Shown here in pieces: positions 9,871-21,500 of a stretch of DNA of 64,000 bases; the stretch's first letter is position 1; each line of letters begins with the position of its first letter. The stretch spans positions 307,356,079 through 307,420,078 of the forward strand of contig CAKMRJ010002223.1 of the NCBI GenBank assembly GCA_928212115.1. Direction: 5' to 3'. Under the pieces are notes generated by a model. The model ran no database searches and was not told the origin of the DNA. It worked only from the letters and a program-made list of their open reading frames with translations. Made by a program: the position numbers and the translations under genes. This DNA comes from Lactuca virosa (taxonomy: Eukaryota > Streptophyta > Magnoliopsida > Asterales > Asteraceae).

Positions 9871-10627
9871 TGTTGGATAAGGTGTCTAAGTCCATAACTT
9901 ATTTGGTATATACTTGACCCGACCCGGCATGGTCCATTTGGGTTGCACTTCACCCGAACTAGGTATGGATAATTTTATGAGAATTGTATACTTACGATTT
10001 ATTAATATATTATAAGTTATAATATATTAATATATAGTCATGTTATTTAATTAGTTTTAATCTTGAATTAATTATGAATTGATTTAGTGATTAAAAAGGA
10101 AGACTAATTAAATCATGGGCTATTATATTTATATGGTGTGGGCTAACACTCATTTGGAATGGGCTAAGCTTATATGGAAGTCCATGGATGATCCATGGAG
10201 CTTTTACCCATGGATCCTTGGAAGAGGAAAAGACATGGGTTATTAGGGTTTCACCCTAACCATGTACACTATATAAACAAGCTTATGTTGCATGAAAAAG
10301 ACACTAATGTGTGTGTAAGTGTGGTGGCCAAAATCAAGAGTTAGTATACTCTCTCATACATCTTTTCCAAGTTTGTGGTGATTTGTGATTTCCATTTGAG
10401 GCATTCACATTATTGGTGCTTGGCTCTCAAACTCCAAGGAATCAACAATCAACAAAAGGTATGTAATTCATCTAGTTCTTTTATGGTTAAAAGTACCCCA
10501 TGCCATGCTAGATAGGTTATAAACCTTGGAAAATAATATTTTGCATGTATCTTAGACAAACATAGATCCAAGGTTTAATAGGGTTGCATGTACACTTAGG
10601 AAGTGTTAGAATGCTCAAAACCCAACA
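9871..10627 (+). repeat. 3' LTR of element B
   Basis: 757 bp, nearly identical to 2714-3470 (differences seen: AACTAGT/AACTAGG, GTGTTTG/GTGCTTG, TTCATTT/TTCATCT). Its TATA box (10270-10277) points into the accessory ORF of element A, which starts 10 bp after the LTR end, so read-out transcription could reach that ORF. Confidence 0.95.
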
Positions 10628-10636
10628 ATATCAACA

Positions 10637-13600
10637 ATGGCGGAATCATCATCTGTTCAAGATCAAACTGCTTCATCATCATTGCTTGTGATCAAACCTA
10701 ATCAGAACTTGATCATTCAAATGAACCCCTTTTTGTATGATTTGTACATGCTCCACGTTGTTGAATGTCTCAAGTACTCTCCTTTGGTTATCGCACTCAC
10801 GCAGATGGAATCTGTTCCAATGTATCTTCTATCCCAAGTCTATTCTACTGTATCCTATGACAAGAACAAGTAGAGGCTCTATTTTCAAATCTTCTCTCAC
10901 AAGGCATCGATTTCGAAAGGGCGATTTTGTTCCCTGTTAAAGCTTGACGTCGATGCTTCTGTTATCCCTCCTGATTTCATCACCACAACCCAGCTGTTTA
11001 CAATGCTTTATGAGATGGGGTACACTGATGTTCTTACCACAGTGACAAAGTTTAGGAAATCGTGTTTGCCGCCGAAATGGAATGGGTTACTTACTCTTAT
11101 CAACAAGGGTTTGGCGGAAAGGGTTGCTGGCTCAGATGGTACAAGTAAGGGTTTTCTGACCATTCTCTATGGTCTCTACAATGGCATTAGCCTCGATTAT
11201 GGCTCGATTATTTGGTCGCAACTGGTACAAAGTCTCAACACATCGACGAGACATTCAGAGATTTCTTATGGTCGTTTCTGGACCATCATCACCCGAAGGG
11301 CCATTGACACTTTACAGATTCCAGTCATGAAGGATGCATTGGTCTCCTCTGTGGCTACTTTTCATACGAAAAAGATCATCTTCTCAGATGCCACCAAGTT
11401 CTCTCACAATGGTTCAATACCTGAAACGATGTACAGGTATGTGTCAAGCGAAAGTAAAGTGATGGCTGACTACCGAAAGCTTACTCCCAAAGGACCAAGA
11501 GAACTGACTCCTGAACAGCAAGCTACTTTAGATGTTGTGGAGAAGCCAGCCAAGCGAGGAAAAAGGGCAGATACCAAGAAAGTGGCAACCGAAAGTCCTT
11601 CGTCTAAGCCTGTCAAGTCTAAAAAGCGAAAGGCTGAAAGGGTTGATTCTTCGGCTCCAAAGAAAGTTAATAAGATGGCAAGTAAATCCAAAAGTCCTTC
11701 TCCTTCAAGCTCAGAACATGATGAGGAGCGATCGGTAGATGAGGAAGAAGAAGTTCAGCATCATGGTTCACCAAGAGGTAATACACCTCCTAGTTCTCCA
11801 ACTCCTACTGAACAACTTCATGACAAGATTCCAACTCCTCCTCCATCTCCACCATAAACTACTGTTCCAGTTTCGGTTGCTCCCATTCCACCACCTCCTA
11901 CATCTCAAACCACCACTTCTGTGCCACCACCACCACCAGTTAGTACCATACCAATCTCTACCACTCCTTTACCACCTCCAATATTTTCACAAGCAACAAC
12001 CACCACTACAACCGAACCTCCTGTTACATCCAAACCTCTTTCACCCTCACCCTCAACTGATTCTGGTGATACTCTCGGTGGTGACAATCTTGAGTTTGAC
12101 TCAAACTATTACAGTCCTTATCAACTTCCCACTGATGAAGATGAAGAGGCTCCCGTCACCAGACAACAAGTGCAAAGTCTTGATCAAAATCTTGATCAAT
12201 TGCTCGCCTCTACTACGACGTATAATGATGTTGTGCTAAAGGCTTTTCTGGACACCGCTTTTGAGCAGTATACGGGGGCCATTGACAAATCAATGAAGGC
12301 AGTGGAAGCATCAACATCTTCTTGCCAAAAGGCTACAACTGAAGTTACAGAACTTATTCACAGTTCCAAGATTTTTCTTGAATCCCTCAAGGGTCATGCT
12401 GATTCGAATGCAGCTAAAGTGAACGCTTCAGTTGACTCTCTATCAAAGTCCCTTCAAGAGGAGCAAGCCAAATTCGATAATGTTCGTTCTTCAATTCAAG
12501 CTGAGAACACTTCTCTTCTTAGCTCAGTGAATTCTCGCCTTGAAACACTCCATGCTGATTTAGCAAAGGAGAGCGCATTAAGGGAGGATCTTGCACGACA
12601 AACCTCTACCATTGAAGTCCAGAAGGTTCAATTGGCTCAAGCTGAGCGGGAGATTTCCTTGTTGAAAACTGAGCGTGCTGTTTTCCGAAGTTGTGCTGGT
12701 GATGTTCAGAATATGCTAAACAATGTTCTTAGTGCTCATGATCTGATTCATACGCTGACCATCCGGACTCACCTGACTTCCAAGCTTCTTCCTGCCCTTG
12801 CACTTTTACATGAAATGAAGGGTGTTTCGGAGCGATTCGTACCTCCAAAACAAGGGGGAGAAGGTGTTCAGACAAATCAACCGAAGGTCACTGTCAAAAC
12901 AGAACCGAAGGGTAATGAAGCTTCGGGTTCTGGTAATCAAGATAAGAAGAAGGGACTTGCTGATGATAGTGATGAAGAAGAAACAATTGCCAATGCCCTG
13001 AAACGGAAGAAAAGGGATAAGGAGTTGGATGAAACCCTTCGGGTTGCAAAGGAAGCAGAAGAGAGGGAGCGAAAGAACAAGGAAGAGAAAGATGCCTTAA
13101 TTTGCAAAAAAGCCTTGTTTCCTCCTTGGACTAGGGAAACGCTCATCAAAGAAGCGATAGAGTTTCCGAGCGTGTACTGGCTGGAACCTGTAACTTCGTT
13201 TGATTGTGAGAATTCGAGGGACTCACAGTTTGATATGACTATAACACGAAAGGCATTTACTTTTCACTGCTTTGATTCAACTGTTCAAGTTACCTCACCT
13301 CACCCTCAAGTTGATCGTGAACTTATCGATTTTTATCTCAAGTTCGGTCAGCCTCAGTACCTGACTTGGAGTGCACAGAAGATTATAACAGTCAAGGTGC
13401 TGAAACCTTCGCCTGCAGGGAAGTTTGTTAATGTCAATTTCAAAATAACCCAAGGTTCAGACAACTCGGTTTCTGTTATTTCCCTGGCAGATCTTCCTAA
13501 CTTGAATCCTCATGATTGGATCTTGTTGTTCAACATATTTCTCACTAATGCGAAGGAGTATGAGCCGATCCTAGATCATCTGAAGAGGATGTTGGCTTCC

Positions 13601-13981
13601 TATATCCATGAAGTTGTTGCAATGGATCAGGAGATTGCTAAAGTTATGAAGAAGAAACCAACTGTCAAGCCAACTGCAAAACCTGGAGATGTGAACAAGA
13701 TGAAGATGGGTCAAATTGATTCTACACATCTCATAGTGATGTTCACAAGAGGCGAAGCTAACAGATTTCTTTTCGCTCTTGTTGGTAAGCATTTGTTCTC
13801 AACTGACTGCTTGGAGCATATAATCAATATTATCCATCGATGCAAGCAAAACACTGAGTCAGAAAAGAAGAACTTCACAGACATGCTTCGGTGGCATATC
13901 ACTTTTCGTCATACTCTACTGGCCATTATACCGAAGGTGTTCAAGACTGTCAAGAAGTCTTTTATAGCTCAACCGAACTGA
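10637..13981 (+). pseudogene. Accessory ORF of SIRE-like element A, two in-frame stops
   Basis: One reading frame of 1115 codons runs from ATG 10637 to TGA 13979-13981, broken only by TAG 10871-10873 and TAA 11855-11857. The ATG is in plant consensus context (AACAATGGC). The N-terminal 280 residues form a globular domain (FTMLYEMGYTDVL; CLPPKWNGLLTLI; DYGSIIWSQL) like the uncharacterised extra proteins of Asteraceae copia elements. A Lys/Ser-rich and Pro-rich linker follows (near 11500-12080), then a long coiled coil (near 12240-12720), a charged segment, and a C-terminal domain. I see no signal peptide or membrane span, which argues against a viral-type envelope protein. A TATA box in the pre-insertion sequence (2615) suggests its own promoter. 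Function unknown. Confidence 0.75.
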
Positions 13982-14000
13982 GCTCTTGGCTCCATTGACG

Positions 14001-14012
14001 CAAAGGGGGAGA
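14001..14012 (+). other. Polypurine tract of element A
   Basis: CAAAGGGGGAGA is followed after one base by the LTR start TGTTGGG. Element C has the closely similar AAGGGGGAGA at 24846-24855. Confidence 0.85.
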
Positions 14013-14013
14013 T

Positions 14014-14326
14014 TGTTGGGTATTTTGTGTTGCATCATGGACTTAGTTTTGTATATTCGGATTGGGCCTGTCCATCCATGATTATTAATTAGGGTTAAGC
14101 TATAAATAGTGCATGCATGTATGACTTAGATACTGTCGTGATTATTATTATTATTATTGCTTTGTAACCCTATACACCTCTACAGTCGAAGTTCTTAATC
14201 GAGCTCTTCTGAGGTGTTAAAGCTTAATCATTCGACATCAGTTAAACCATTCTTGTGTTCTTCATTACGTCATTTATTGTTTTTCTGCTTAGAATCTATC
14301 GATCCTACTAGAACTTTGTTCTAACA
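14014..14326 (+). repeat. 3' LTR of element A
   Basis: About 313 bp from TGTTGGG to CTAACA, with a TATA-like TATAAATA at 14101 and an ATT microsatellite. The right end is set by the TGTT/AACA inverted ends; an end at 14328 cannot be excluded because the 5' LTR is outside the window. Confidence 0.7.
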
Positions 14327-14334
14327 CAACCCTA

Positions 14335-15461
14335 TGTTGTCTGTGAAAGAGAATGTTGCCATACCAATCCCCGAGGTTGAGTACCAGTACGAGTATGTTT
14401 ATGAATAATCCAAAGAAGAAAAGAAAAGAACGGTCTCCCGTAAATTTATAACGTTAATTCGTCTAAGTGAGCTGTTATATCCATACTAAATATTGACAAT
14501 TTCGCTTGTCTTGCGTTGGTCGACGCCGACGGAAAATCGAATAAGGTCTTCGTCACCCTAGACAGATTTAGTCTAACTGTAGCGAACAGCTCAGGTGTGG
14601 GGTGTCATCTCCGTATAGATCTATACACAAATCCCTGCTCTCCCTCCAAGAGACTCTGGTTATAACTACAGGCTACGATCGTACACTCAATAGGTGTCAA
14701 CCGACACGTCTCACTAGATCCTTAATCAAATTTATGCGAAGAAAAACATATAACACTCATTTCCAGGCCCAATGAACCATGTAGGTGAACCACTAAGGCA
14801 TCACTAAACATGTAAGTCATTTCAAGGCCCCGATAGGATTGAGATCATATAACATGGGCCCAAAATATATGTAAAAGGACAACTAAGGCCCATTTCACAT
14901 GTAAGGTATTTACAGGCCCAAATAGCACGCAAATAGTATCCAAGGTCCGTCGCACATGTTAATGGGTCAATGAGGCCCAATAAACATATAAATAGTATTC
15001 AGGACCTATCAAATTTATTAATGGGTCACTAAGGCCCAATAAACATGAAATTGCCCTAATTAGCCCGTTTGTCATTATCTTTGCTAGTTTAGCCAAATTA
15101 TTTACCAGAATAGCATAAAAAACCCACTTTTTATAAAAATGACATTCTTGGCCCAATAAGCCAAAAATTTACAAGTAAGGCCCAGTCTTAGTAAAAATAG
15201 CACTTTAGTCCCCATTTTGTTCAAAACTTGTATTTATGGCTAGTTTTTGGTAAAAATAACATTTTTAACCCATTTTTGTCAAAAATATCATTTTTGGCTT
15301 AATTTTTGTGAAGATACACATTTTTCTGGTTTTTAACTTTTCTGACCTGGTTGTTGGAAAATTTGTAGAAAAATCATCGCAAGTCGAAATTTGGATCCGT
15401 AAACCCTGGAAGTTTGGAAATTTTGTGTACTTTGTTCACAATTTTTCTCATAATTTTTAAT
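14335..15461. repeat. Old LTR-like sequence, left part (continues at 25233)
   Basis: This stretch has no coding frame. It is marked by repeated AGGCCCAATAAACATG-like and TTTTGGTAAAAATG-like phrases. It starts at TGTTGTC (14335). Its sequence continues smoothly at 25233 once element C and one TSD copy are removed, and it ends at GACAACA (26759), a matching 7-bp inverted end. Joined, it would be about 2.65 kb. No flanking target duplication was found, so this is a candidate LTR, probably of an old gypsy element. Confidence 0.45.
15457..15461. repeat. Target-site duplication TTAAT of element C (partner 25228-25232)
   Basis: TTAAT directly precedes the 5' LTR and directly follows the 3' LTR of element C. 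Confidence 0.95.
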
Positions 15462-15832
15462 TGAAGGGCCAATATATTTGGTTTGGGCTAGGCAACAATG
15501 TATGGATGATTTAGGGCATTTATGTTTGTAATTTGGAGTCTTATTGTGTGGTTTGTCGTTTTCGGTCTAGGAAGGTTTTCGGTTAAGGTGTGACCGAAAA
15601 CCTGTTTTCGGTCAATGTCTATTGGTATAAATAGGTTGTCAGGTTGTCAGTAGTAGTTGTTGATCTACAGTTGTTTACTGTGTGGTTTTCGGTCCTCCTG
15701 AGTTGTATCAGACGGTTTCGTGTGTTTAATCGTATGCAAGCTCAGTTTCATTTCATCTTCTACTCCATTTCTTCTTTATTTTCATTTGCTTGATTGATCA
15801 TAGGTATAGATCCTTCCATCAAGGACCTTACA
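15462..15832 (+). repeat. 5' LTR of element C
   Basis: 371 bp with a TATA box (TATAAATA, 15626-15633) and several copies of the motif TTTCGGT/ACCGAAA, which also crowds the leader. Confidence 0.95.
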
Positions 15833-15834
15833 AT

Positions 15835-15846
15835 TGGTATCAGAGC
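15835..15846 (+). other. Primer binding site (initiator tRNA-Met) of element C
   Basis: TGGTATCAGAGC begins two bases after the 5' LTR end. Confidence 0.95.
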
Positions 15847-16378
15847 AAAACCGGTGTCAATCAAGTGTGTTCTTCTGTTTTCGGTCTTCACAGATTCGTA
15901 TTCATCAAGTTATCGGTCCTTGGAAGTGTACTGTTTGCTCGAGTTTTGAAGACTAGATCAGAATCTGCATCGTTTGGAATTGAAATCATTTTGGAATTCA
16001 TCTTTTTGATTGAAGTCTCAGTGTTTTCGGTTGGATCTTCATAAACCGAAAACATATATTCAATCATTTTTCTGACCGATCTATCTTGTTTGAAGGCTGT
16101 GTTTGAGGTTTCAGTGGGTGGAAATCAATTTAGGATCGAAAATCTAAGTTTTTCATTGAAAACTGTTAGATTTCAGTTCAATCTTCAGAAACCGAAAACT
16201 GTTCTTCAAGTTCTTCAGAAACCGAAATCTGTTCTTCATCCGGAAAACTTCAAGTTCTTCAACTGAAAATCATTTTTCTTTGAATATTCAGAAACCGAAA
16301 ATTGTTCTTCAACCAAAATCTGTTGTATTCTTCAACCGAAAATCCAAAATTCCTTGAATCTTCAGAAACTGAAAACCC
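15847..16378 (+). other. Leader of element C, rich in ACCGAAA motifs; gag start missing
   Basis: Roughly ten copies of CAGAAACCGAAA-like or CAACCGAAA-like words separated by TTCTTCA stretches fill 16030-16430. The usual gag N-terminal domain is not found; coding similarity begins near 16500, inside the C-terminal half of gag. A deletion between leader and mid-gag is the simplest reading. Confidence 0.6.
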
Positions 16379-18501
16379 TTGATCTTCATAATCAGAAAAC
16401 CTTTTATCCTTCAGAAACCGAAAACTCCTCAACCTCAAACTTCTCTTCAACAAGTTGGTTCTATTGTTGGTTCATCCTCAAATGCACCCATTCAATCTCA
16501 TGGAATCAATTCTCAAGCTTCATCTTTGAAAGAAAAGGAAGAAAATCTGGCCCTCGCCACTGGTCTGGTGAACTGCTATAATGCTTTTGTGGCCGGAGAA
16601 CTTTCCCCACAATTATCTTTTTCTGACCTAGACCAGATCCATCCAGAGGATGTCGAGGAGATGGACATCACATGGCAAATGGCCATGGCTGTTTTTAGAT
16701 CAAAGCAGTTCTCCAAGAAAACTGGGAAAAACAACTGGAGCGTGAACTCTGACAAGAAAGTGGGGTTCAACAAGGGGAAGCTGAGGTGTTATAATTGCCA
16801 TTAACCTGGTCATTTGCCCGGGAGTGTCCAAAGTCAGACCGAAGAGAGAATTCTGAGCGAACCATGGTGCCGGTGAACAATGTCAACAGAGGATCATCTT
16901 CAAGCAATCAGACTGCTAACTTGGCGATGGTGGCCCAATCCTTTGATTGGGAAGATCAAATTCAGGCTCTGAATATTTCAGGACCTGAAAATGCACATCT
17001 TGCTCAAATCAAGGATTATGTGGAGGAAGAAGCAGAGAAAGACCCTGAAGAAGAGATGATGAATCTTCAGTTTGCGTTCATGGTGCAAACTACTCCTGAG
17101 CTAGCCAAACCCGAGGTCAATGAATTTGGTTGTTCTCAATCTTGCATGAAAACTGTTAAATTCTTACGTGAGCAAATTGAATTAATCAAGAGAGAGAACG
17201 AGGACCTTAAGTATGAGGTTTACACACTTAGGAAAAATCAAAAGCCTTTAAAAACACAATTAGAGAATAAAACAAAGGACTTTAAGGAACTGCAAGAGGA
17301 TTACAGCAACAAATGCGAGAACTATGATCATCTCAAAAGAAAATTTGCTGCTGTGACCGCTGAACTTGACTCACTGAAAAATCGTCTTGAAAATGCTGAA
17401 TTTATTTTTAACAAATTCGATGGGTCAAGTGAAGTAGTTGCAAAAATGATAGAGGGACAAATGCAGTGGAAGGACATTACTTGTGGTAACCAGATAAAAG
17501 TAGGATTAGGTTTTGAGAGTGTCCCTCCTCCATTTAACCATTCGTATTATGTTAATCCCTTGACTAAGGAAGAGATTGACAGAGAACCTTTCATGGTTTA
17601 TGGAAGGCCAGCTGCTGAACAAGCAACTGGGCCTAGTGATAAAATTTTGGATACTAACATTTCTACCTCAAGTGCAGATATGTCAGTAGTTCAGGGGGAG
17701 CAAGAAGCTGAAAAGTCTGAGTCGAATAATTTTGTGTCTAAATTTGGTGTTGAATTTTGTAATGAGTCTGTTTTAAACTCTAAAACTGATGTTTTTGTTT
17801 CTGGTGGTGTGTTATTTCAGAATGATAAAATTGAAAATAATGATGTTGTTTCTGATAAAGATGTTATGTCTGATTCAAATGCTTCTACATCTTCTACGTT
17901 TGCTTCACAATCTTGTGCTTGTTCTTGCAAATGTGAAAATGCTAGAAATGTTAATAAACGCAAGAAATCTGACAAGAGCAGTACCATTTCCAATGATAAT
18001 AAACAAATTTGTTTCAACTGTGGTACTGCTGGTCATATTGCCAGAAATTGTTTAAATCGGATGTTTGTGCATTATTTGTCACAAAGAGGAGAGAATGAGT
18101 CTAGAGGACGATCTTTAATTATAAAATCCTCCAGAACTCGCTCTCGAGATGATGACTGGAAAACAAATCAAAACAAGAAAATGGCAGGTTTTCAAAAGAA
18201 CAAACAGGTTTTCAATAAATTCACAAACAGTTTGCCAAAATCGACCCAAGCTAAGCCCAAATCGATTTCGTCAAAATGCAGGTCTGGGTCTTCAACTTCT
18301 TCTAGTAGAAAATCCACCTGCTCAAAGCAAATTGAAAAAAAACTTATTTCAAAACCTAATTATCAATGGGTGCCAAAATTAAAATCTGATCAGTCATCAT
18401 CATCCTCTGTACCTATTGAAAAAAGAGAAATAAAAGAGAAATCTGTGAAAGTTAAGGTTCAACCCAGGACTGTAATGACCTGGGTCCCCAAATCTAAATG
18501 A
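16379..18501 (+). pseudogene. SIRE-like gag remnant of element C
   Basis: Gag similarity begins near residue 40 of the first frame (LSFSDLDQIHPEDVEEMDITWQ is the conserved block, cut here to its place near 16615). The first CCHC knuckle (CYNC at about 16789) is broken by TAA 16801-16803 and a one-base shift near 16814. A second frame runs to TGA 18499-18501 and carries a long charged coiled coil (about 17140-17400) and a second intact knuckle (CFNCGTAGHIARNC, near 18010), ending in a basic Lys/Ser-rich region with WVPK repeats. Two zinc knuckles with a coiled coil between them fit SIRE-type gag. The TGA before protease may be a decay lesion or a genuine gag/pol boundary. Confidence 0.75.
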
Positions 18502-18524
18502 TTACGCTCATCGTGCAGGGATAG

Positions 18525-21500
18525 TTGCGGAGGAATGTCGTCAGACCATGGTATGTCAACAGCGGCTGCTCCCGGCACATGACTGGAGATATCTCCCAAC
18601 TGCGCGACATTCAGATATTTAATGGGGGATATGTCTCCTTTGCTGGCGGAGAAGGCGGAAAGATAACGCAGAAAGGAACGGTGACGAACGGAGTGCTCAG
18701 TTTTGAGAATGTCAACTATGCTCCTGAGCTGAAGCACAGTCTGCTGAGTGTTTCTCAAATCTACGACAAGGGTTACTCAACACACTTCACCGATAAAGAA
18801 TGTCTAATCTTAAAGCCAGGCATTGTCATTCCGGAGGAGTGGATTCTCGTAAAATCAAAGCGGGATGGGAATGCCTATATTATCGACATGAACAGCAATG
18901 TACCCGATGAAGTCACTTGTCTCTTTTCAAAGGTCTCAGAACAAAACGCAATGTTGTGGCATCGTCGACTTGGCCATGCAAATGCAAAGAATCTGAACCG
19001 TCTTGCCAAGAACGAAATGGTCCGCGGTCTGCTTGTCAGAGATTTTATTACTTTTAAAAAATGTGTTTCTGTGCTCAAGGGAAACACCATTGGAAACCAC
19101 ATCTGCCAAAGCAGGTCAACTCCATCAGCCTGGTGCTCCAATTGTTGCATATGGACTTGTTTGGTCCGGTCAACGTCCTCAGCATCAACCGAAATTCGCA
19201 TTGTCTCGTTGTGATAGACGATATCTCTCGTTTCATGTGGGTCTTCTTTCTGTCCAACAAAGCTGGGATCGCTAACCTCATCAAGAAGTTCATTGTAATG
19301 ATCGAGAACCAAAACAACAACCGAGTGAAAGCGCTTCGTACAGACAATGGAACAGGATTCAAGAATGTTGTTCTTGATCATTTCTGCGCTGAGCAGGGTA
19401 TTGTGCGTCAATTTAGCTCTGTTCGGACGCCACAACAAAACGGTGTTGCTGAGCGGAGGAATCGGACTTTACAAGACGCAGCGAGGACGATGCTTTATGA
19501 TTCTAAACTTCCAGTTTTCTTTTGGGCGGAGGCGATCAACACTGCGTGCTACGTTCAAAATCATGTCATGATCAACAAAGCCCAGATGAAAACACCGTAC
19601 GAGATTCTATATGGACACAAGCCATCTGTCAGCCATTTCAGAGTATTTGGTTGCCCTTGCACCCTTTTCCACTTGGAATCCAACCCAAAGTTCAATGCAA
19701 AAGCTGATGATTGCTACTTTGCCGGATACGCTGCTCGTACTGCTTATCGGGTATACAACAAGAAGACGAAACAAATCGTGGAGTATTTCGATGTTCGCTG
19801 GCTTGAAGAGAATGAGACGGACGCTAGGGTGGGTCCTGATTGGCTATTTGACTACACATCACTATTCAAATCTTTTAGTGTGTCGACTGATAACCAAGCT
19901 GGGTCTACCTCTGGCTCGAAGAATATCATTGAAGATGAAGATGAAGAGGTTGTCTACAGACCACCATTGGTTTCTGCTACTGATCCTCCGGTGGAGTCTA
20001 CTGTTCCAATCGCTTCTCCTGAGTCATCAACGCAACAACATGCTCCAGATGCTGATGCTACTCCTCTAACTCCGGTCGAAAGAGAGTTCATGAACCAAGA
20101 TGCTTCCACTGTCACTCAAAATTTGATGGAACTTCTCTTTCCCGAACGAATCGTAGATGAGTTTGTAGCAAATCCAACAAACGAAGCTGGTACATATACA
20201 GTGGATTCTTCAGCACATGAAGGAGCTATTAATATTCATAATCTTCCCGTTTCACTCAATGACATCAGTAACGAAATCCCCTCTCGCATACAACGCGATC
20301 ATCCGATAGAAAACGTCATTGGCCAGCTGGGCGACGGAGTTCGAACGAGAAGCCAGAGTGGAGACATCAACACATGTCTTTATTCTTGCTTCATTTCACA
20401 AATAGAGCCCAAGAACGTAGAAATGGCTTTGAATGAGCCCAGTTGGGTGGATGCCATGCATGACGAGCTCAATCAATTCGAAAAGCTCGGGGTTTGGAAG
20501 TTGGTGGAGCTGCCTAAAGGCAAGAAATCTCTCGACACCAGATGGGTGTTTCGGAACAAACAAGACGACTCGGGTGTAATTGTATGTAATAAGGCGATAT
20601 TGGTGGTCCGTGGGTTCAGACAAATAGAGGGTCTTGATTATACGGAGGTCTATGCTCCGGTAGCACGCTTGGAGGCTATTCGTATCTTCCTCGCCTATGC
20701 TTCCTACATGAACTTCACCGTATATCAAATGGACGTCAAGAGGGCTTTCTTGTACGGCAAGGTGAAGGAGGAGATTTATGTTGACCAACCTTTTGGGCTT
20801 GTTAACTCAAAACTCCCTAACCATGTCTACAAGTTAGACAAGGCTTTGTACGGGCTACATCAAGCTCCTAGAGCCTGGTATGCTACCCTAACACAACACT
20901 TTCTCGACCATGGCTATTCCCGCAGCACTATCGATCAAACCCTATTCATCAAGCATGTCGGTGCAGACCAGATTCTTGTCCAAATATATGTGGACGATAT
21001 CATTTTCGGGTCGACGAGTCCTCAGCTATGCAAGGAGTTCGAGGATGTCATGAAAAAGCGGTTCGAGATGAGTTCGTTGGGGGATATGACCACGTTTTTG
21101 GGGCTTCGGGTCAAACAATCTTCAGCCGGAATCCTGATTCATCAAGCCAAATATGTGGATGATATGCTCGAGAAGTTTGGGTTTAGAGACGCCAAACCTG
21201 CCTTGACACCCATGGCAGAGAGACCACTGCTGACTCCTGATCTTGAAGGCGAATCCGTAGATCAAACGTACTATAGATCGATGATCGGATCGCTGATGTA
21301 TCTGAATGCAAGTCGCCCAGACATTATGTTTGTGGTCTGTCAATGCGCGCGCTACCAGGCTAATCCTAAATTGTCTCATCTTATTGCTGTTAAAAGGATT
21401 TTTCGGTACCTCAAAGGCAGCCCAAAACTGCGTCTTTGGTATCCGAAAAACTCCGAATTTGATCTTTATGCTTTTGCAGACATCAATTACGGAGGCTGCG

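Larger units (their letters stand above)
2714..10627 (+). mobile_element. Complete young Ty1/copia retrotransposon B
   Basis: This 7914-bp element has identical-length LTRs (757 bp, TGTTGG...CCAACA), a primer binding site matching initiator tRNA-Met, gag-protease-integrase-RT-RNase H in copia order, a polypurine tract and a perfect 5-bp target duplication. By eye the LTRs differ at 3 positions, which indicates a very recent insertion. Even so, the coding region has two in-frame stops and one frameshift. It is nested in element A, 9 nt upstream of the accessory-ORF ATG and in the same orientation. A minus-strand relative with the same LTR family starts at 56610. Confidence 0.95.
1..14326 (+). 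mobile_element. SIRE-like Ty1/copia retrotransposon A, 5' part outside window, split by element B
   Basis: The order of parts is the end of pol (2-907), a long spacer, an accessory ORF (10637-13981), a polypurine tract and a 3' LTR ending near 14326. An extra ORF between pol and the 3' LTR is the known layout of the SIRE/Maximus copia lineage. Element B (2714-10627, plus its duplicated ATATC) interrupts the spacer immediately before the accessory ORF; removing B rejoins the two halves. The 5' LTR, gag and most of pol lie left of the window. Element C at 15462 is a relative with the same layout. Lineage assignment is by layout and pol similarity, not by a tree. Confidence 0.8.

Noticed and set aside
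10637..13981. Accessory ORF called as viral envelope
   Set aside because: No signal peptide, membrane-spanning segment or cleavage-like site is visible; only the position is env-like.
15168..15300. Repeated TTTTTGGTAAAAATAACATTTTT phrases as a possible satellite
   Set aside because: Spacing and sequence are too irregular; they are part of the old LTR-like sequence.
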